Source: Dreissena polymorpha
Lineage: Eukaryota > Mollusca > Bivalvia > Myida > Dreissenidae
DNA: 64,000 bases
Assembly: GCF_020536995.1 (NCBI RefSeq)
Contig: NC_068359.1
Coordinates: forward strand, 121,449,549-121,513,548
Direction: 5' to 3'
A program made the position numbers and the translations under genes. Positions within the stretch are counted from its first letter, which is position 1; every line of letters begins with the position of its first letter. A model generated the notes under the pieces. It was not told the DNA's origin. It searched no databases and saw nothing but the letters and a program-made list of their open reading frames with translations. Shown one piece after another: positions 1-10,670 of this stretch.

Positions 1-100
1 TCAATCTAATCATGATTTCCACAGGTACATGAGTTTTTCACTGTGCATGGGTACTATAGAAAGGCAACTGTTTATCATTGTCATCAACCTAAAATCAATT

Positions 101-513
101 TTTATACGCCCGTTTTAAAAAAACGGGACGTATTATAGTTTCACCTTGGCAGCGGGCGGGCAGGTGGGCGGTGTCCACAGCAGTTTCCGCTCTCTAATTC
201 AAATAGTTTTCATCCGATCTTCACCAAATTTGGTCAGAAGTTGTGTCTAGACAATATCTACATGTAGGTCAAGTTCAAATATGGGTCATGCCAGGTTAAA
301 AACTAGGTCACGAGGTCACTTAGTGCATTTCAAGCATTAAGCATGATGTCCGCTTTCTAATTTTAGTAGTTTTCATCAAATCTTCACCAACTTTGGTCAG
401 AAGTGGTGTCTAGATGATTATGAAGGTCAAGTTAAAATATGGGTCATGGTAAAGTTATCAAGTTGTCCAAAGCCTTAAAACGGGCGTATCTTGTGACAGT
501 TTGGCACTCTTGT
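101..513 (+). repeat. Interspersed repeat with inverted ends (family R1)
   Basis: The ends are inverted: TACGCCCGTTTTAA near 104 and TTAAAACGGGCGTA near 475. Inside are two diverged units that both contain a CATCNNATCTTCACCAA-type phrase followed by TTTGGTCAGAAG. The tail reads GACAGTTTGGCACTCTTGTT. A second copy lies in the opposite orientation at about 13704-14095. Non-autonomous, no coding potential seen. Confidence 0.7.
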
Positions 514-1142
514 TTTTTTTGCTGTAGTACTTATCGTTATGGGAAGCCATGTTTGAAAATAAGCGTCTACAGATTTGGACTAGAATGTGTATTGTGCGGC
601 TCTATATACTTGTTATAATGCGGAGCAGTTCAAACCTTTTCGCTGTCAATGTTGGCAGATGCATCCGGCAAATACACCTGCGAAAATCTGAGTCGCTAAA
701 GGCTTAATTACGTCGCGGATGAAGGGAAGTCACTCTTTCGATATAAATTATGTTTACTTTTTACGATTTTGAAATTATTTTTTTTTTTGGAATTGGGAAA
801 TATGAAATCAAAATTCGATTGGGAACGGGTCCGTTTGCTTTGGGAATGCCTCCGTTGTCCGGAGGCGCAGACAGTGCAGAAAAACCCCTGTGAAGAAGCA
901 GTAATGTAGTTATTATCATTAAAGGGAGACTATTTAGACAATAATGTGCCCTAATTAATAATAAAAAGGATGGCTATACAGGTTTTGAAATGAAATTCAT
1001 TTCCAAGTACATAATAACGCATTAGATCGAGACTTAACAAAAAACTAACAGTCAATTAGTGCACTGTAGAACATATACTATAATTTGGTGGTCTGGTGGC
1101 ATTTGTATTTATAAACAAATGTGTACTTGTATTGAATCTTTG
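514..1142. other. Non-coding stretch, probably including LINE 3' flank
   Basis: No gene is recognised. The part from about 900 to 1142 lies just beyond the stop of the minus-strand LINE and may include its 3' untranslated region; its end is not defined by a clear poly-A tail. A T-rich run at 777-788 is followed by GGAATTGGGAA-type repeat wording. Confidence 0.4.
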
Positions 1143-3055
1143 TCAGCGTTTAAATTTACTGAATATAAAGCGTATAAATTTGCTTGTATTTTTAAGTAAA
1201 GGTAAGGATTCTGATGATAAGAATGAGCTAAGAGAAGCATTATGTGTGTCATTACCTAGGAATTGTTCTCTTTCAGTATCAAAGAAATCGCAGTTAAGGA
1301 GGTAGTGGTGTTCGGTGCCAACCTGACCCGAATTACATAGCCTGCAGACTCTATCTTCAAATGGGGTTCCGTCGTATCGGCCTGTCTCGACTGGAAACCA
1401 GTGGTTAGCAGTCCTGAATTGGAATAGGTAAATGTATTCTTTTTTGGTGAGTTTAATAAGGTAGATTTCAAGGGAGGTGATTGTTTGAAGCTAGTATATA
1501 TTTGTCCTTTGTGTGTTTGCTGTAATTGGTGGTGCCATTGGGTTTTGAACTGAGTTAGTAACTGTGATTTAACTAAGCGGTGGATATTAATTTGGTTTAT
1601 TTGAAACTGATTATCCCATATGCTACTTTGGTTAACTGATGTGAGTATTTCTTTTATTTTGTTTGACCACTTAAAATTTGAGTTTGGGAGGTTCATCATG
1701 TACTTATAAATCTGATGTGATATTTTCTGTTCTTTGCCTTGAAGAGTTCTACTACACCAGAAGGAGATCATACGAGTTTTAATATTGATTGCAATTGGAT
1801 GCCTGCCAAGTTCACCGTATAGAAAAGATATAGGAGTAGATTTTCTGGCTTTAGTAATTTTTCTGAGGAAGTTGTTGTGTACTCTCTCCAGAATGTCTAT
1901 GTTTTCAAAACCAAATATTTCTGAACCATATGTTAAAATTGGTAGCACTGTGTGGTCGAAAAGTTTAAGGATTAAGTCTATGGGAAGTTCTGCGTCGTTT
2001 GCTCTGATATATAATAGGTGCATTGCTTTTGTTGCTTGTTCAGCTAGGTGTTTTCTTGCGTTTAGGAAAGAGCCATTGCTTGAGAGTGTTATCCCTAGGT
2101 AGTGGTAACGGTCAGTTATGTCTATGGGATGGATGCCTAGTGTGAAATGAAAGTTTTGAAGTTGTCTAGCACCGAAGATTATAATTTTAGTTTTGCTGAG
2201 GTTTATTTTTAAATGCCAATTCTCGCAGTAATCATGGAAAATGTTTAAGCTATTTTGGAAGTCAGTTTTTGAGTCAGAAATGATAACAGTGTCATCAGCA
2301 TAAAGTAATATAAGTAGTTTTAGCCACAAAGTTAGGTCTTCAGGATTTGTAAGTTCTATGCCGTTTGAGCCTTGGAGGTGCATATGTGTTTGCAGATCAT
2401 TAAGGAAGAGGAAAAATAGGAGAGGGGACAGGTTTTCACCTTGTCTTACGCCAATTTCTGATATGAATGGTTCAGATATGTTACCGTTAAGTGAGATACT
2501 AGATTTGATGTTGCTATACATGTTTTGAACTAAAGTGAGAAATTTACCTGTTATATTTTGTTTGATTAGTTTGTGCCAGAGGCCAGTACGCCAGACTTTA
2601 TCGAAGGCTTGGGAGAAGTCAATAAATGCGCAGTAAAGTTTTTGTTTCTTTTTTTTCATTAATTCAATTAGTGAGTGAAGTGTAAATATGTGATCAGAGC
2701 AGGAATAGCCTTTTCTAAAGCCAGCTTGATTTTCATCTAAGATATTGTTTTCATTTAAGAACTTAGTTAATCTGTTGTTAAGTATTGAAGTAAAAAGTTT
2801 GCCAAGACAGCTGAGGATAGTTATGGGTCTGTAGTTACTAGGATCTTTAGGGTCACCTTTGTTTTTAAATATGGGTATTATAATTCCATTGAGCCAACTT
2901 TGTGGGATGAACCCGGTTTCTAGTATGTAGTTAAATAGTTTGCAATAAACAGGCATAAGTAGATGTTTTGTGGACTTTATGTATTCGTTAAGAATGTTGT
3001 CAAATGGGCTAGGAGTTTTTGAGTTTTTAAGGTTTGAAATACATTTTTCTATCAT
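1143..3055 (-). mobile_element. 5'-truncated non-LTR retrotransposon (LINE) with reverse transcriptase
   Basis: A 599-codon open frame (1256-3055) encodes a LINE reverse transcriptase. The fingers/palm motifs are clear: SNYRPITILSCLGKLF near residue 78, AFIDFSQAFDKVW near 143, GVRQGENLSPLLFFLFLNDL near 203 and the catalytic YADDTVIIS near 252. The usual N-terminal APE endonuclease is absent, and a stop lies just upstream of the first Met, as expected of a 5'-truncated insertion. Near the C-terminus the homology moves into another frame: in that frame (about 1143-1400) one reads RYDGTPFEDRVCRLCNSG and then HHYLLNC, the Cys/His knuckle that normally closes such proteins, ending at a TGA at 1143-1145. 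One shift of frame near 1380-1440 therefore separates the RT from its knuckle, so this copy is probably inactive. CR1/Jockey-like affinity is a guess. Confidence 0.9.
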
Positions 3056-3886
3056 TTTTTATATGAGCAAGGTTACAGTTTTGGGGCAGACAGACAGAAT
3101 ACACAAAATTCAATCTTATTCTCTGTATTTCCCGACATTGAAGTCACAAAATAGTATTATATTTAAATAATTCCGATGAAACAATATATCAAATTTATGA
3201 GAAACTAGGCACTTTCATTTCATATATATACAAAAACTTTTGTGGTAGCTAGAGCTTAAAAATATTACAAACACAGTATTTAATCAATAAACAAATCTTT
3301 TGAGATTTTCCCCAATCAGCTGATCCGCAACTGCCATGAACACAAGGTGCAATTTCCATGCTTTAATTTCCATAAATCATTAACATATACTTAAATCACT
3401 CACTGGAATTTAAAAAAAAATAATAAAAAAACAAATTCATACCAAATGTACAAGCATTTACCAATGAAATGTGCTTCTAAATCTACTTTCAAGTTTTGAC
3501 GCTTGTTATAGATAGACGGTGCGACGGTAAAATGACACGACTGTGATAGTTACCAAAGCGTGATTTTCAATGAAAACACCGTTGAAATAAGAAGCAAAAC
3601 TTTGTTATTGCTTGAAATTGATCACATTTGCCAAAAATCACAGTTATATTTATATGTCAATATCATTTAGACTAATATTTTAATTTAAATCACAGATTTG
3701 ATTCGGAATTACCCGAGATCCGGAACTACCCGATCGACTGTATTAATTAATGATTTTATATGGTTGTTTAGGGAAGCCTCTAACAAATTTAACAATTAAA
3801 TAGATCTAATTATACTTGATTTTATAAGTGCCTTAAATTGTTCTTGCATTAATTAAGCTCATTGAAAAATTAAGTAAAATCAAAGC
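3056..3886. other. AT-rich non-coding stretch
   Basis: No open frame or repeat family was recognised beyond A/T runs. The phrases ATTCGGAATTACCCGAGATC and CGGAACTACCCGATCGAC near 3700-3740 are a short imperfect direct repeat. Confidence 0.4.
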
Positions 3887-4155
3887 TTTCATGTTCTTTG
3901 ATGGTCATTTTAAATGGAATAGTATGTTACAAATTAAAATAATTATAACTATTGTATTAATCAATTGAGTAAAAGCACACCTTTGATGTTCTTTGATGGT
4001 CATTGTTAGTGGAATAGTATGTTACAAATTAAACAATTATAACTATTGTATTAATCAATTGAGTAAACGAACACCTTTTATGTTCTTTGATGACCATTTT
4101 AAGTGAAATGGTATGTTACAAAGTAAAGAATTACTATTATTGAATTAATGAATTC
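3887..4155. repeat. Three-copy ~95-bp tandem repeat
   Basis: The phrase ATGTTCTTTGATG begins at 3891, 3986 and 4080, giving a period of 94-95 bp. Each unit continues with a GGAATAGTATGTTACAAA-like phrase and a TATTAATCAATTGAGTAAA-like phrase; the third unit is the most diverged and fades near 4150. Confidence 0.85.
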
Positions 4156-5345
4156 ATTTTGCTACAAACAAATACAATTATACCTATATATACTAAAAAC
4201 ATTTTACACTGATTCATTCTGTTATTAGAATTTACTGCAACAATATTATTCATACGTATCATAGTGATTGACATTTTCAGAGTTTGTGAGTTTGTGCATT
4301 GGATAAAATATTTTCTTAGTGTTTTTGTGTTAGAAATAAAATTGTTATATGACATTAAAATTATAATTTATTACAGCCAGTACTGAATTGTAGTTCTCAA
4401 AAATAATTTTGATAAATAACTATCAGTGTGTCATAGATCTTTACTAATACCATTTACCTTCCAATTTAAAAATTAATTTAATTTGTAGCCAAAAAAATGT
4501 GACAGCATTTTCATCATTTGGCTAATATTAAATAACAACCACACCTACCATTATACAAGATATTAGGCACTTAGGGTGCAATAAACAAGCATTGATTAGA
4601 TTAGCAAGTGTAGTACACAAGATAACAGCTAGATTATGGGTGCAATATACAGGCCCTTTAATCAGCATTGATGAGATTAGGTGACAGGGGGATAAGATGA
4701 GATTAGCACATTATTATGCAAAAAAAACGTTTTTAAATAGTTTATCACTGTATTAAATATTATTAAAGTTTATTCATATAACTTGAACATTTACAGTTCA
4801 TCGTTACATATATGTTGCTTTTTAATATAATTAATATTATTGAGTAAAATTATTAAAATATCAATAAGTTTTGATTACATTTGCTTATTATACCAATAAT
4901 GAAATCATGCACAAGGAAAGTGCAATTCTGTTTTAATTAGTCTGAACTAGTTATTAGTAAAAATTAAAATATCAGTGACATCCAATCATTTTATTATATT
5001 CATACATATAAATGTATGAAAAAAAAATAAATTGTTGACAATTATATAGTTTATTTATTTATCATATTTATCTGTTACAAGGAAAACAGTTTTGAAATTA
5101 ATATAAATGTGATTTAACCATTTTATCAATTCACCAATTGACCCTATTTAATTGGATTAAAAACAACAAACAACTACAGTTCCTCAACACTAATGATTTA
5201 CATGCAAATCCATTCACAGTTAAACCAAAAAAAGTAATCAAACAAGCTGCTCCATAAATAAACTTAATTGAAAACTTCATAAAGAAAATAATCATTTTGA
5301 TAATAAATCAAGAATAAACTTCAACCAAACAATCATACATTTATT
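4156..5345. other. AT-rich intergenic DNA
   Basis: A and T dominate. The small open frames here have no recognisable motif. A short phrase around AATATACAGGC and AATAAACAAGC near 4580-4655 is loosely repeated. Nothing else supportable. Confidence 0.4.
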
Positions 5346-5458
5346 GGGGGGGGGAACGTCTGCACTTAAACCAAAGTGGGGGGGAAACGTCTGGAGAGGA
5401 AACGTCTTGGGGGGAAACGTCTAGGGGAGGAAACGTCTTGGGGGTGAAACGTCCGGAA
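5346..5458 (+). repeat. G-rich GGGGAAACGTC minisatellite
   Basis: About six imperfect repeats of G-run plus AAACGTC, spaced 15-25 bp apart. The G runs of 4-9 are on the plus strand, so the array could form G-quadruplexes. It stands out against the AT-rich surroundings. Confidence 0.8.
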
Positions 5459-5781
5459 ACCGATTAGTTCTTCTTGAATGCTCTGAGCTTTTATGAGTAC
5501 ATACGTACAGCTCGTACCGGAGGGTCAATAGCTAGGAGTTGGATTATTGCAACTAGAAGGTCGATTTGTAGATTGAAAACAAAAAAGGAGTTTTTATCAT
5601 GCTTGATGAAAGTTTATTTAACTTTGCCGAGTCCTGTCCGTTTGCTTGTTCCATTGTTTACGGGTAATTACTACTCCTATAAATATGAGGTCGATTTAAT
5701 CGGTAGATTACGTCTAATTATTTGGACTAGGGTAATAACATGATAACTCATCACTACATGATTATTTATTATTCAATGCAA

Positions 5782-6381
5782 AACCCATTTATGCCTAACG
5801 TCTAGAAAAAAGCCTTGGCATACAGCGTAGACCCAGATGAGATGAGACGCCGCATCATGCGGCGTCAAATCTGGGTCTACGCTGTTTGCTTTAAGGAAAT
5901 ATCACTTTCTGAAATGGTCAGAAGTGGGTGGGGTAATGTTATTTTTTTTCAGTGTTTCTAGTGTGTTATATTTAATAATACTCTAACACTTTGTTTTACA
6001 GTGGTGTATGTTCCAGCTGGTAACAGTGGATTTATGAAGAAAATAAGGACTTAGGTCGCCCAGGAAGAAAGTGGTTTTAAGGTGAAAATATGTGATTATT
6101 TACTCTTTTTGAAAGGTTTCATTACAACTGGTTCATGTATCACTGAAGTATATGCTATTTTAATTATGCATAGTGCTCCAAACTTAATATAGAATGCTTT
6201 TATAAGGAATTATTCTTTAACATTACCCCACCCACTTCTGACCATTTCAGGAAGTGATATGTCCTTAATGAATTTCTGTAAAAAATATTATAAATATAAA
6301 AATAAATATACTAGACATCCCTAATTTTGAAAACAAATTAATCCAAGAAGGATGAGAGAGTCCACCAGGCATAAATGGGTT
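5782..6381. mobile_element. Palindromic MITE with terminal inverted repeats
   Basis: The ends are AACCCATTTATGCCT (5782) and AGGCATAAATGGGTT (6367-6381), perfect inverted repeats of 15 bp. Near the left end is a strong hairpin (about 5822-5884) whose arms read ACAGCGTAGACCCAGAT and ATCTGGGTCTACGCTGT around a GACGCCGC/GCGGCGTC stem. The element is interrupted by a second MITE at 5891-6268. Confidence 0.75.
5891..6268. mobile_element. TTAA-flanked MITE nested in another MITE
   Basis: About 50-bp near-perfect inverted arms (5895-5941 and 6218-6264), with the phrases AATGGTCAGAAGTGGGTGGG and CCCACCCACTTCTGACCATT. TTAA lies immediately outside both ends (5891-5894 and 6265-6268). A TTAA target duplication is typical of piggyBac-type transposition, so a piggyBac-like MITE is inferred. 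The roughly 275-bp interior contains a TTTTACAG followed by an exon-like stretch near 6001-6085, but no long frame. Confidence 0.7.
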
Positions 6382-6921
6382 AAATTTACCATTTACAATC
6401 AACAATTCGTTTAGGGGTCAAGATATTGCAAAAGTAGCATCGGATACTTCCATTTTCCTGTATATTGATGTGTGTATCCTGCATCACCTAAATATATTAT
6501 CTCAGAATTCTTTGACAAGTCTTATTATTTGGACTACTAGCCCAGTCTACATGCTAACCACTAGTCCGACAGCCCGTGGCTAGTGGATTGTAGTTCCAGC
6601 TAGTAAAAAATATTAATTTATATGGTCAGGCTTGTGGATTTTTCTATCTGTTTCTATTAATGCGTAATGATATGGACTAGTGGTTTAAAATGCTAATAAT
6701 GATGACTGCTACCTCAAATAACATTGAATTCAAGTGTCTTGTTGTGATTTTCAAGTAAAATATTTCAGTTTATCAATCTGGTGGATTTTTTGGTGGAATA
6801 GTTATTCTGCTTTGTTTGGACCCAGATCAATGGCTGATAAAAGTGCTTTATCTTTGATTTAAGTTATATATTAAACTTAACAAATTGAATATACATGTGT
6901 TTACATGTATTTTTTTTACAG
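6382..6921. other. Region upstream of the first recognised P2X7-C-like exon
   Basis: No coding motif was seen. It ends in the pyrimidine-rich acceptor of the exon at 6922. If the gene has an upstream first exon or promoter it is here or further left, but I cannot place it. Confidence 0.35.
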
Positions 6922-9900
6922 CGCTCAATATCATCGAATCGGAGTGAAGGCTCAGGGTCTACTACAGAATCATATGATTTTGTTCTTCCTTCACGTAGTT
7001 GGGGAAGAGGACGAGGAAGAGGAGCCAGTAGGCAGCTTGAACCCCGTCCAGGACCAAGTAATGAATCTGGTGGAGGGAGATCCAGGGGAAAGCAGGGAAA
7101 AACCAAGGCAAAGATGGCTTTCACTTTGTCAGCAAACAATGTTACCAGGTTGCAGCTGACACACCAACAAAAGAAGGAGCAATGTGATGTAAGTAGTTAA
7201 TTTTCGTAATTTTTACTTTTGAGATTACTCATTTTATGTGGACGATGATGTACAAAATTCATAAACATTCAATGGCTTAAAGCTACTTTTTAGTGGAAAC
7301 TTTCAAGGTCATGTTCTCAGCCTAGTCAGGATTGTTTTCTTTCATCATAAAAAAATCAAGAAAAGTTTTGATAAAGTATTTTAAAAACCACAAATTAAAC
7401 ATTTTCACAAATAGTGGTATAAGCATTATTATAAAATTGACCTGTTTAACTGGTACTGTATGTATAAGTACAAGAGCTTTACTGTGGTGTCCAATCAAGG
7501 TAAGTTTTCTCTACTCAAGGCCTTGGTGGACCGACTCACTGGTGAAGAAGCCAGGGATGTCCTTAAGGAGATTTCAAAGAAGATGCCGTTCCTCGTCCTT
7601 GACGTTGCGGACAAACTGCAGGCTGGTCCACAATCTACACTGCCCCGGGGCGACTTTTCAGACTGGTGTATCTGCCACGGTGCAGACCCATGGAGACAGT
7701 GCAGCAGCATGTGTGCTGTGGTATGCGCCCAGAACTGTGCCATAGCATAAATGCTGTAAGTTATTTGTACAGAAACACATTTAATTTGTATACCCCGGTA
7801 TGGTGGCATATAGCAGTTGAACTGTCCGTCAGTCAGGCAGCATGTCCGTCTGCAGAAAACTTTAACTTTGGCCATAAATTTTGCAATAATTAAGATAGCA
7901 ACATGATATTTGGCATGTAAATCTCATGGAGCTGCACATTTTTAGTAGTGAAAGATCAAGGTCATCCTACAAGGTCAAATATATGGCTTCAAAGCGGCTC
8001 AGTTGGGGGCATTGTGATTCTGACAAACACATCTCTTGTTTGTATATAACTTTGAATATATAACTTTTTACTTAGTTTGTAACCATTTGTTCTACTTCAT
8101 TGTGTGTTTTATTAGATTTTTTAACTTGATAACCCTGATGTTTGCATTTCTTAGCTCGACTATAAAATATGAAATATATATAGTGGAGCTATCCTACTTG
8201 CCCCGGCATTGGCGTTCCTGTGCAGCGATTTTTTTGTCCAATTGGGAAAAGTACCTGACCGGTCCAATTGGGAAAAATTGAGTCGTGAAAACTGAAAACC
8301 CTCAAATTGGGAAAAATGGAGTCGTGAAACCCTCAAATTGGGAAATTGGTGTATTTGATTTTATGGTCCCAAATACTTAAAAATTGATATCAAAGCTATT
8401 GCTTTCATTCTTCAAATACTTTATTACTATCATGATGGTACTTTACTTGGCAAGTTGACTGGACTTCGACCTTTAAATGACCTTGACTCTCAAGGTCAAA
8501 TTAATAAATTTTGATTAAATTGCCATAACTTCTTTATTTATTATTATATTTGATTCATACTTTGACAAAACAACACTTACCTGACATACCACATTGGACT
8601 CACAGAGCTCCAGATAAGGGTCGTATTTTCGTAATTACGAATTATTTTCAAGTCCGTTACGTATTTATTTTAAAATCTTGTCGTACCATTAAGAAATACA
8701 AAATCAAGTTACGAATATTATTTTTACATCGGTTCGTTTCGATTTTTAACCAGGTTTTCCAAAGGAAAAAACTGGTTATTAGATTGGCGAATGCGGGCTG
8801 GCTGGCTGGCTGGCTGGCGGAATAAGCTTGTCCGGGCCATAACTATGTCGTTCATTGTCAGATTTTAAAATCATTTGGCACATTTGTTCACCATCATTGG
8901 ACGGTGTGTCGCGCGAAATAATTACGTCGATATCTCCAAGGTCAAGGTCACACTTTGAGTTCAAAGGTCAAAAATGGCCATAAATGAGCTTGTCCTGGCC
9001 ATAACTATGTCATTCATTGTGAGATTTTAAAATCATTTGGCACATTTGTTCACCATCATGGGACGGTGTGTCCCACGAAAGAATCACGTCAATATCTCCA
9101 ATGTCAAGGTCGCCACTACTAAAAATAGATTTAAAAAAAAAAAAAAATTACAAAGGGGGTTAATTTTTTTTGGTCATTTCAAAAGTTCAGTTTGAGTTTT
9201 CTCCCTTTATCAGATTTTTTTTTCACAATGAAAACCTGGTTTTGTGACAATTTTGTCCCTTGTTATTGAGTTCTTTTTGCGTATTAAAGATCTTTGCGGT
9301 GCTTATATAGAATGGTTATCTGGTTTGTTTAACAAAGAGCATTTTGCCCAATAAAAGCGGCGTATACAGTCTATCTGTCAAAAAACAATGGCGGCACCAG
9401 GAGAGAGCGTCCAAAAACACGCTTTTAACATATTGTACGCAAAGTGAGCCATAGTTAAATGTTTAGAAAGACATTATAGAAAAGATCTTATACGATGTTG
9501 TATGTTTAGTTGCCGACACAGTCGGAAAAGCTAAACAAAAACGTGACACGACGGGTCCAAACTTAAACACACAAAAAACATTGAACGAGTGGAAGGGACA
9601 AGTCCCGTGGCTAATCGTTGAAAAGATTGAAGGGGAGACCCGTTGTAATTGTAAAATATGTAAAAATTCATCTGAGGCATGCAATCTAAGCACAGTTTGG
9701 GCATATGAAGGTATTTGAAAAATAAAATTGCATAATACTAAAAAGACACTGTTGAACTCGTATAAATAAAGTTGCTAGTATGTTTATTTTGATTTTTTTG
9801 CATGAAAATAACCATTATTATTTATTTTTAGGTCATTTAGAAAAAATAAGAATTATTTTCCAAAACTTTGTAGTAACGTTAAGAATAAAATTTCAGAGTT

Positions 9901-10612
9901 AAGAATTCTTTTTGAAAATCTGGTAGTAATTTAAGAATTTCACAAAACCTTATCTGGAGCTCTGGACTCCACCCAAACCATCCCCTAAATTATTTTTTTT
10001 AAACATGGAAAAAAACACACTATTTTATTTTTGAAGGACTTTCCAACCATTGCTATTAAACTTGAAATAAAATCTATTAGTTTGTTTTATGTCTCTACAA
10101 ATGTTCAATTGTGGAAAATATACCTGAACTCAGAATTGTCTATAGAGTACAACTTTTTTAAACAATAATGGATCAATATGTTTCAATTATGGTCCTCTTC
10201 CACTTAGACTATGGCTATATTACCTTGACCTTATTGAATATGAGCTATTTCCCCATGATGGGTTACGTTATACTGTCAAGCACTTGAATAGTCAAGCGCG
10301 CTGTCCTCTGATGACAGCTTTTGTTTAAACTTGTTATTAACATTTTAGGAGATGCGTCTAATGATCCTAGATGCTGGTGTCCTGCGCACCCAGATGCTGT
10401 ACAGGAACGATGTTTTTGCTAGACATGCAGCATCAGAAAAGGATGTTAACAAGTCGTATCGACATGCTGGCTATCGCCAGTACATCCTTATTCACCATGG
10501 CTGGCTGGGACTGGGCGTGAGGCGACCAGTGCCTTCCTGCTGCACCTGGGCCATACAAGACACCTTCCCTGATCCAGATGGATTCTATGTTCCATATGAA
10601 CCTTCTTGGTGA
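6922..10612 (+). CDS. P2X7 C-terminal-domain protein (no ion channel part), three exons seen
   Basis: Exons 6922-7188, 7520-7755 and 10349-10612, all with GT-AG borders and phase-0 junctions. Exon 1 (89 codons) is low-complexity and RG-rich (SWGRGRGRGASRQ). Exon 2 opens ALVDRLTGEEARDVLKEIS and reaches DFSDWCICHG, the Cys cluster of the P2X7 cytoplasmic 'ballast'. Exon 3 gives LDAGVLRTQMLYRNDVF, YRHAGYRQYILIHHGWLG and RRPVPSCCTWAIQDTFPDP, then a stop. In vertebrate P2X7 this zinc-binding domain follows the channel; stand-alone relatives are common in invertebrates, role unknown. No P2X transmembrane segment is visible. Oddity: after WCICHG the expected CRPMETVQQHVCCG lies one frame over, and exon 2 is 236 nt where 237 would keep phase; as written the frame ends at 7750. 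So either a one-base loss near 7675-7685 (decaying gene) or a sequence error. A first exon upstream may be missing. Confidence 0.8.
7783..8039 (+). repeat. AAGGTCA-type interspersed repeat (family R2), short copy
   Basis: It begins with GGTGGCATATAGCAGTTGAAC and ends with GGGGGCATTGTG...ACACATCTCTTGTT. The middle holds GATATTTGGCATG, GGAGCTGCACATTTT and CAAGGTCATCC phrases. The same family is expanded at 47939-49231 and present at 13440-13680 (minus), 51990-52266, 57099-57747 and 60492-60767. Here it sits in the second intron of the P2X7-C-like gene. Confidence 0.75.
8158..8740. repeat. Mixed interspersed repeat sequence in an intron
   Basis: It starts TTAGCTCGACTATAAAATATG and includes TAGTGGAGCTATCCTACTTG. 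Between 8236 and 8350 the phrase CAAATTGGGAAAA with GTCGTGAAA recurs about four times at 30-45 bp spacing. A CTCAAGGTCAAATTAATAAA stretch follows near 8490. No coding content. Confidence 0.5.
8744..9264 (+). mobile_element. Tandem-cored MITE-like element (family R3), copy 1
   Basis: The ends are inverted: AACCAGGTTTTCC at 8748 and GAAAACCTGGTT near 9230, followed by CAATTTTGTCCCTTGTT. After a GGCT microsatellite (8796-8818) come two copies of a unit of about 162 bp (AGCTTGTCC at 8825 and 8987) ending in AAGGTCAAGGTCACACTTTG. This architecture, inverted ends with a tandem satellite-like core, resembles the bivalve 'pearl' elements; the family assignment is inference. Confidence 0.8.
9388..9443 (+). 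CDS. Possible short first exon, weak
   Basis: ATG at 9388 opens MAAPGESVQKHAFNILYA followed by a GTGAGC donor at 9444. It lies just upstream of the zinc-finger-like exon at 9510, but its phase does not join to that exon cleanly, so the link is unproved. It could equally be chance. Confidence 0.2.
9510..9710 (+). pseudogene. hAT/KIAA1586-like zinc-binding exon fragment
   Basis: Between a TTTAG acceptor and a GAAG|GTATTT donor one frame reads NTQKTLNEWKGQVPWLIVEK and then TRCNCKICKNSSEACNLS. The Trp-Pro-Trp-Leu phrase followed by a CxCxxC cluster is the style of the N-terminal zinc module of KIAA1586/ZNF862-type, hAT-derived proteins. Nothing downstream continues the protein (no catalytic core or dimerisation domain recognised), and it sits inside an intron of the P2X7-C-like gene on the same strand. 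Most likely a remnant of an inserted transposon-derived gene. Confidence 0.4.
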
Positions 10613-10664
10613 AAGACCAGTTTATTGCATTTTTATAATGTGTTTATTCATTGCTATTTTGTAT

Positions 10665-10670
10665 AATAAA
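10665..10670 (+). terminator. Poly-A signal AATAAA of the P2X7-C-like gene
   Basis: AATAAA lies 53 nt after the TGA at 10610-10612, a plausible 3' end signal for the terminal exon. Confidence 0.55.

Noticed and set aside
1785-2102. 105-codon plus-strand frame
   Set aside because: Antisense of the LINE reverse transcriptase.
6001-6085. First exon of the P2X7-C-like gene
   Set aside because: A TTTTACAG acceptor and a GTGAAA donor exist, but all frames close and the stretch is the interior of a MITE.
7495-7875. 126-codon minus-strand frame
   Set aside because: Antisense of the P2X7-C-like exon 2.
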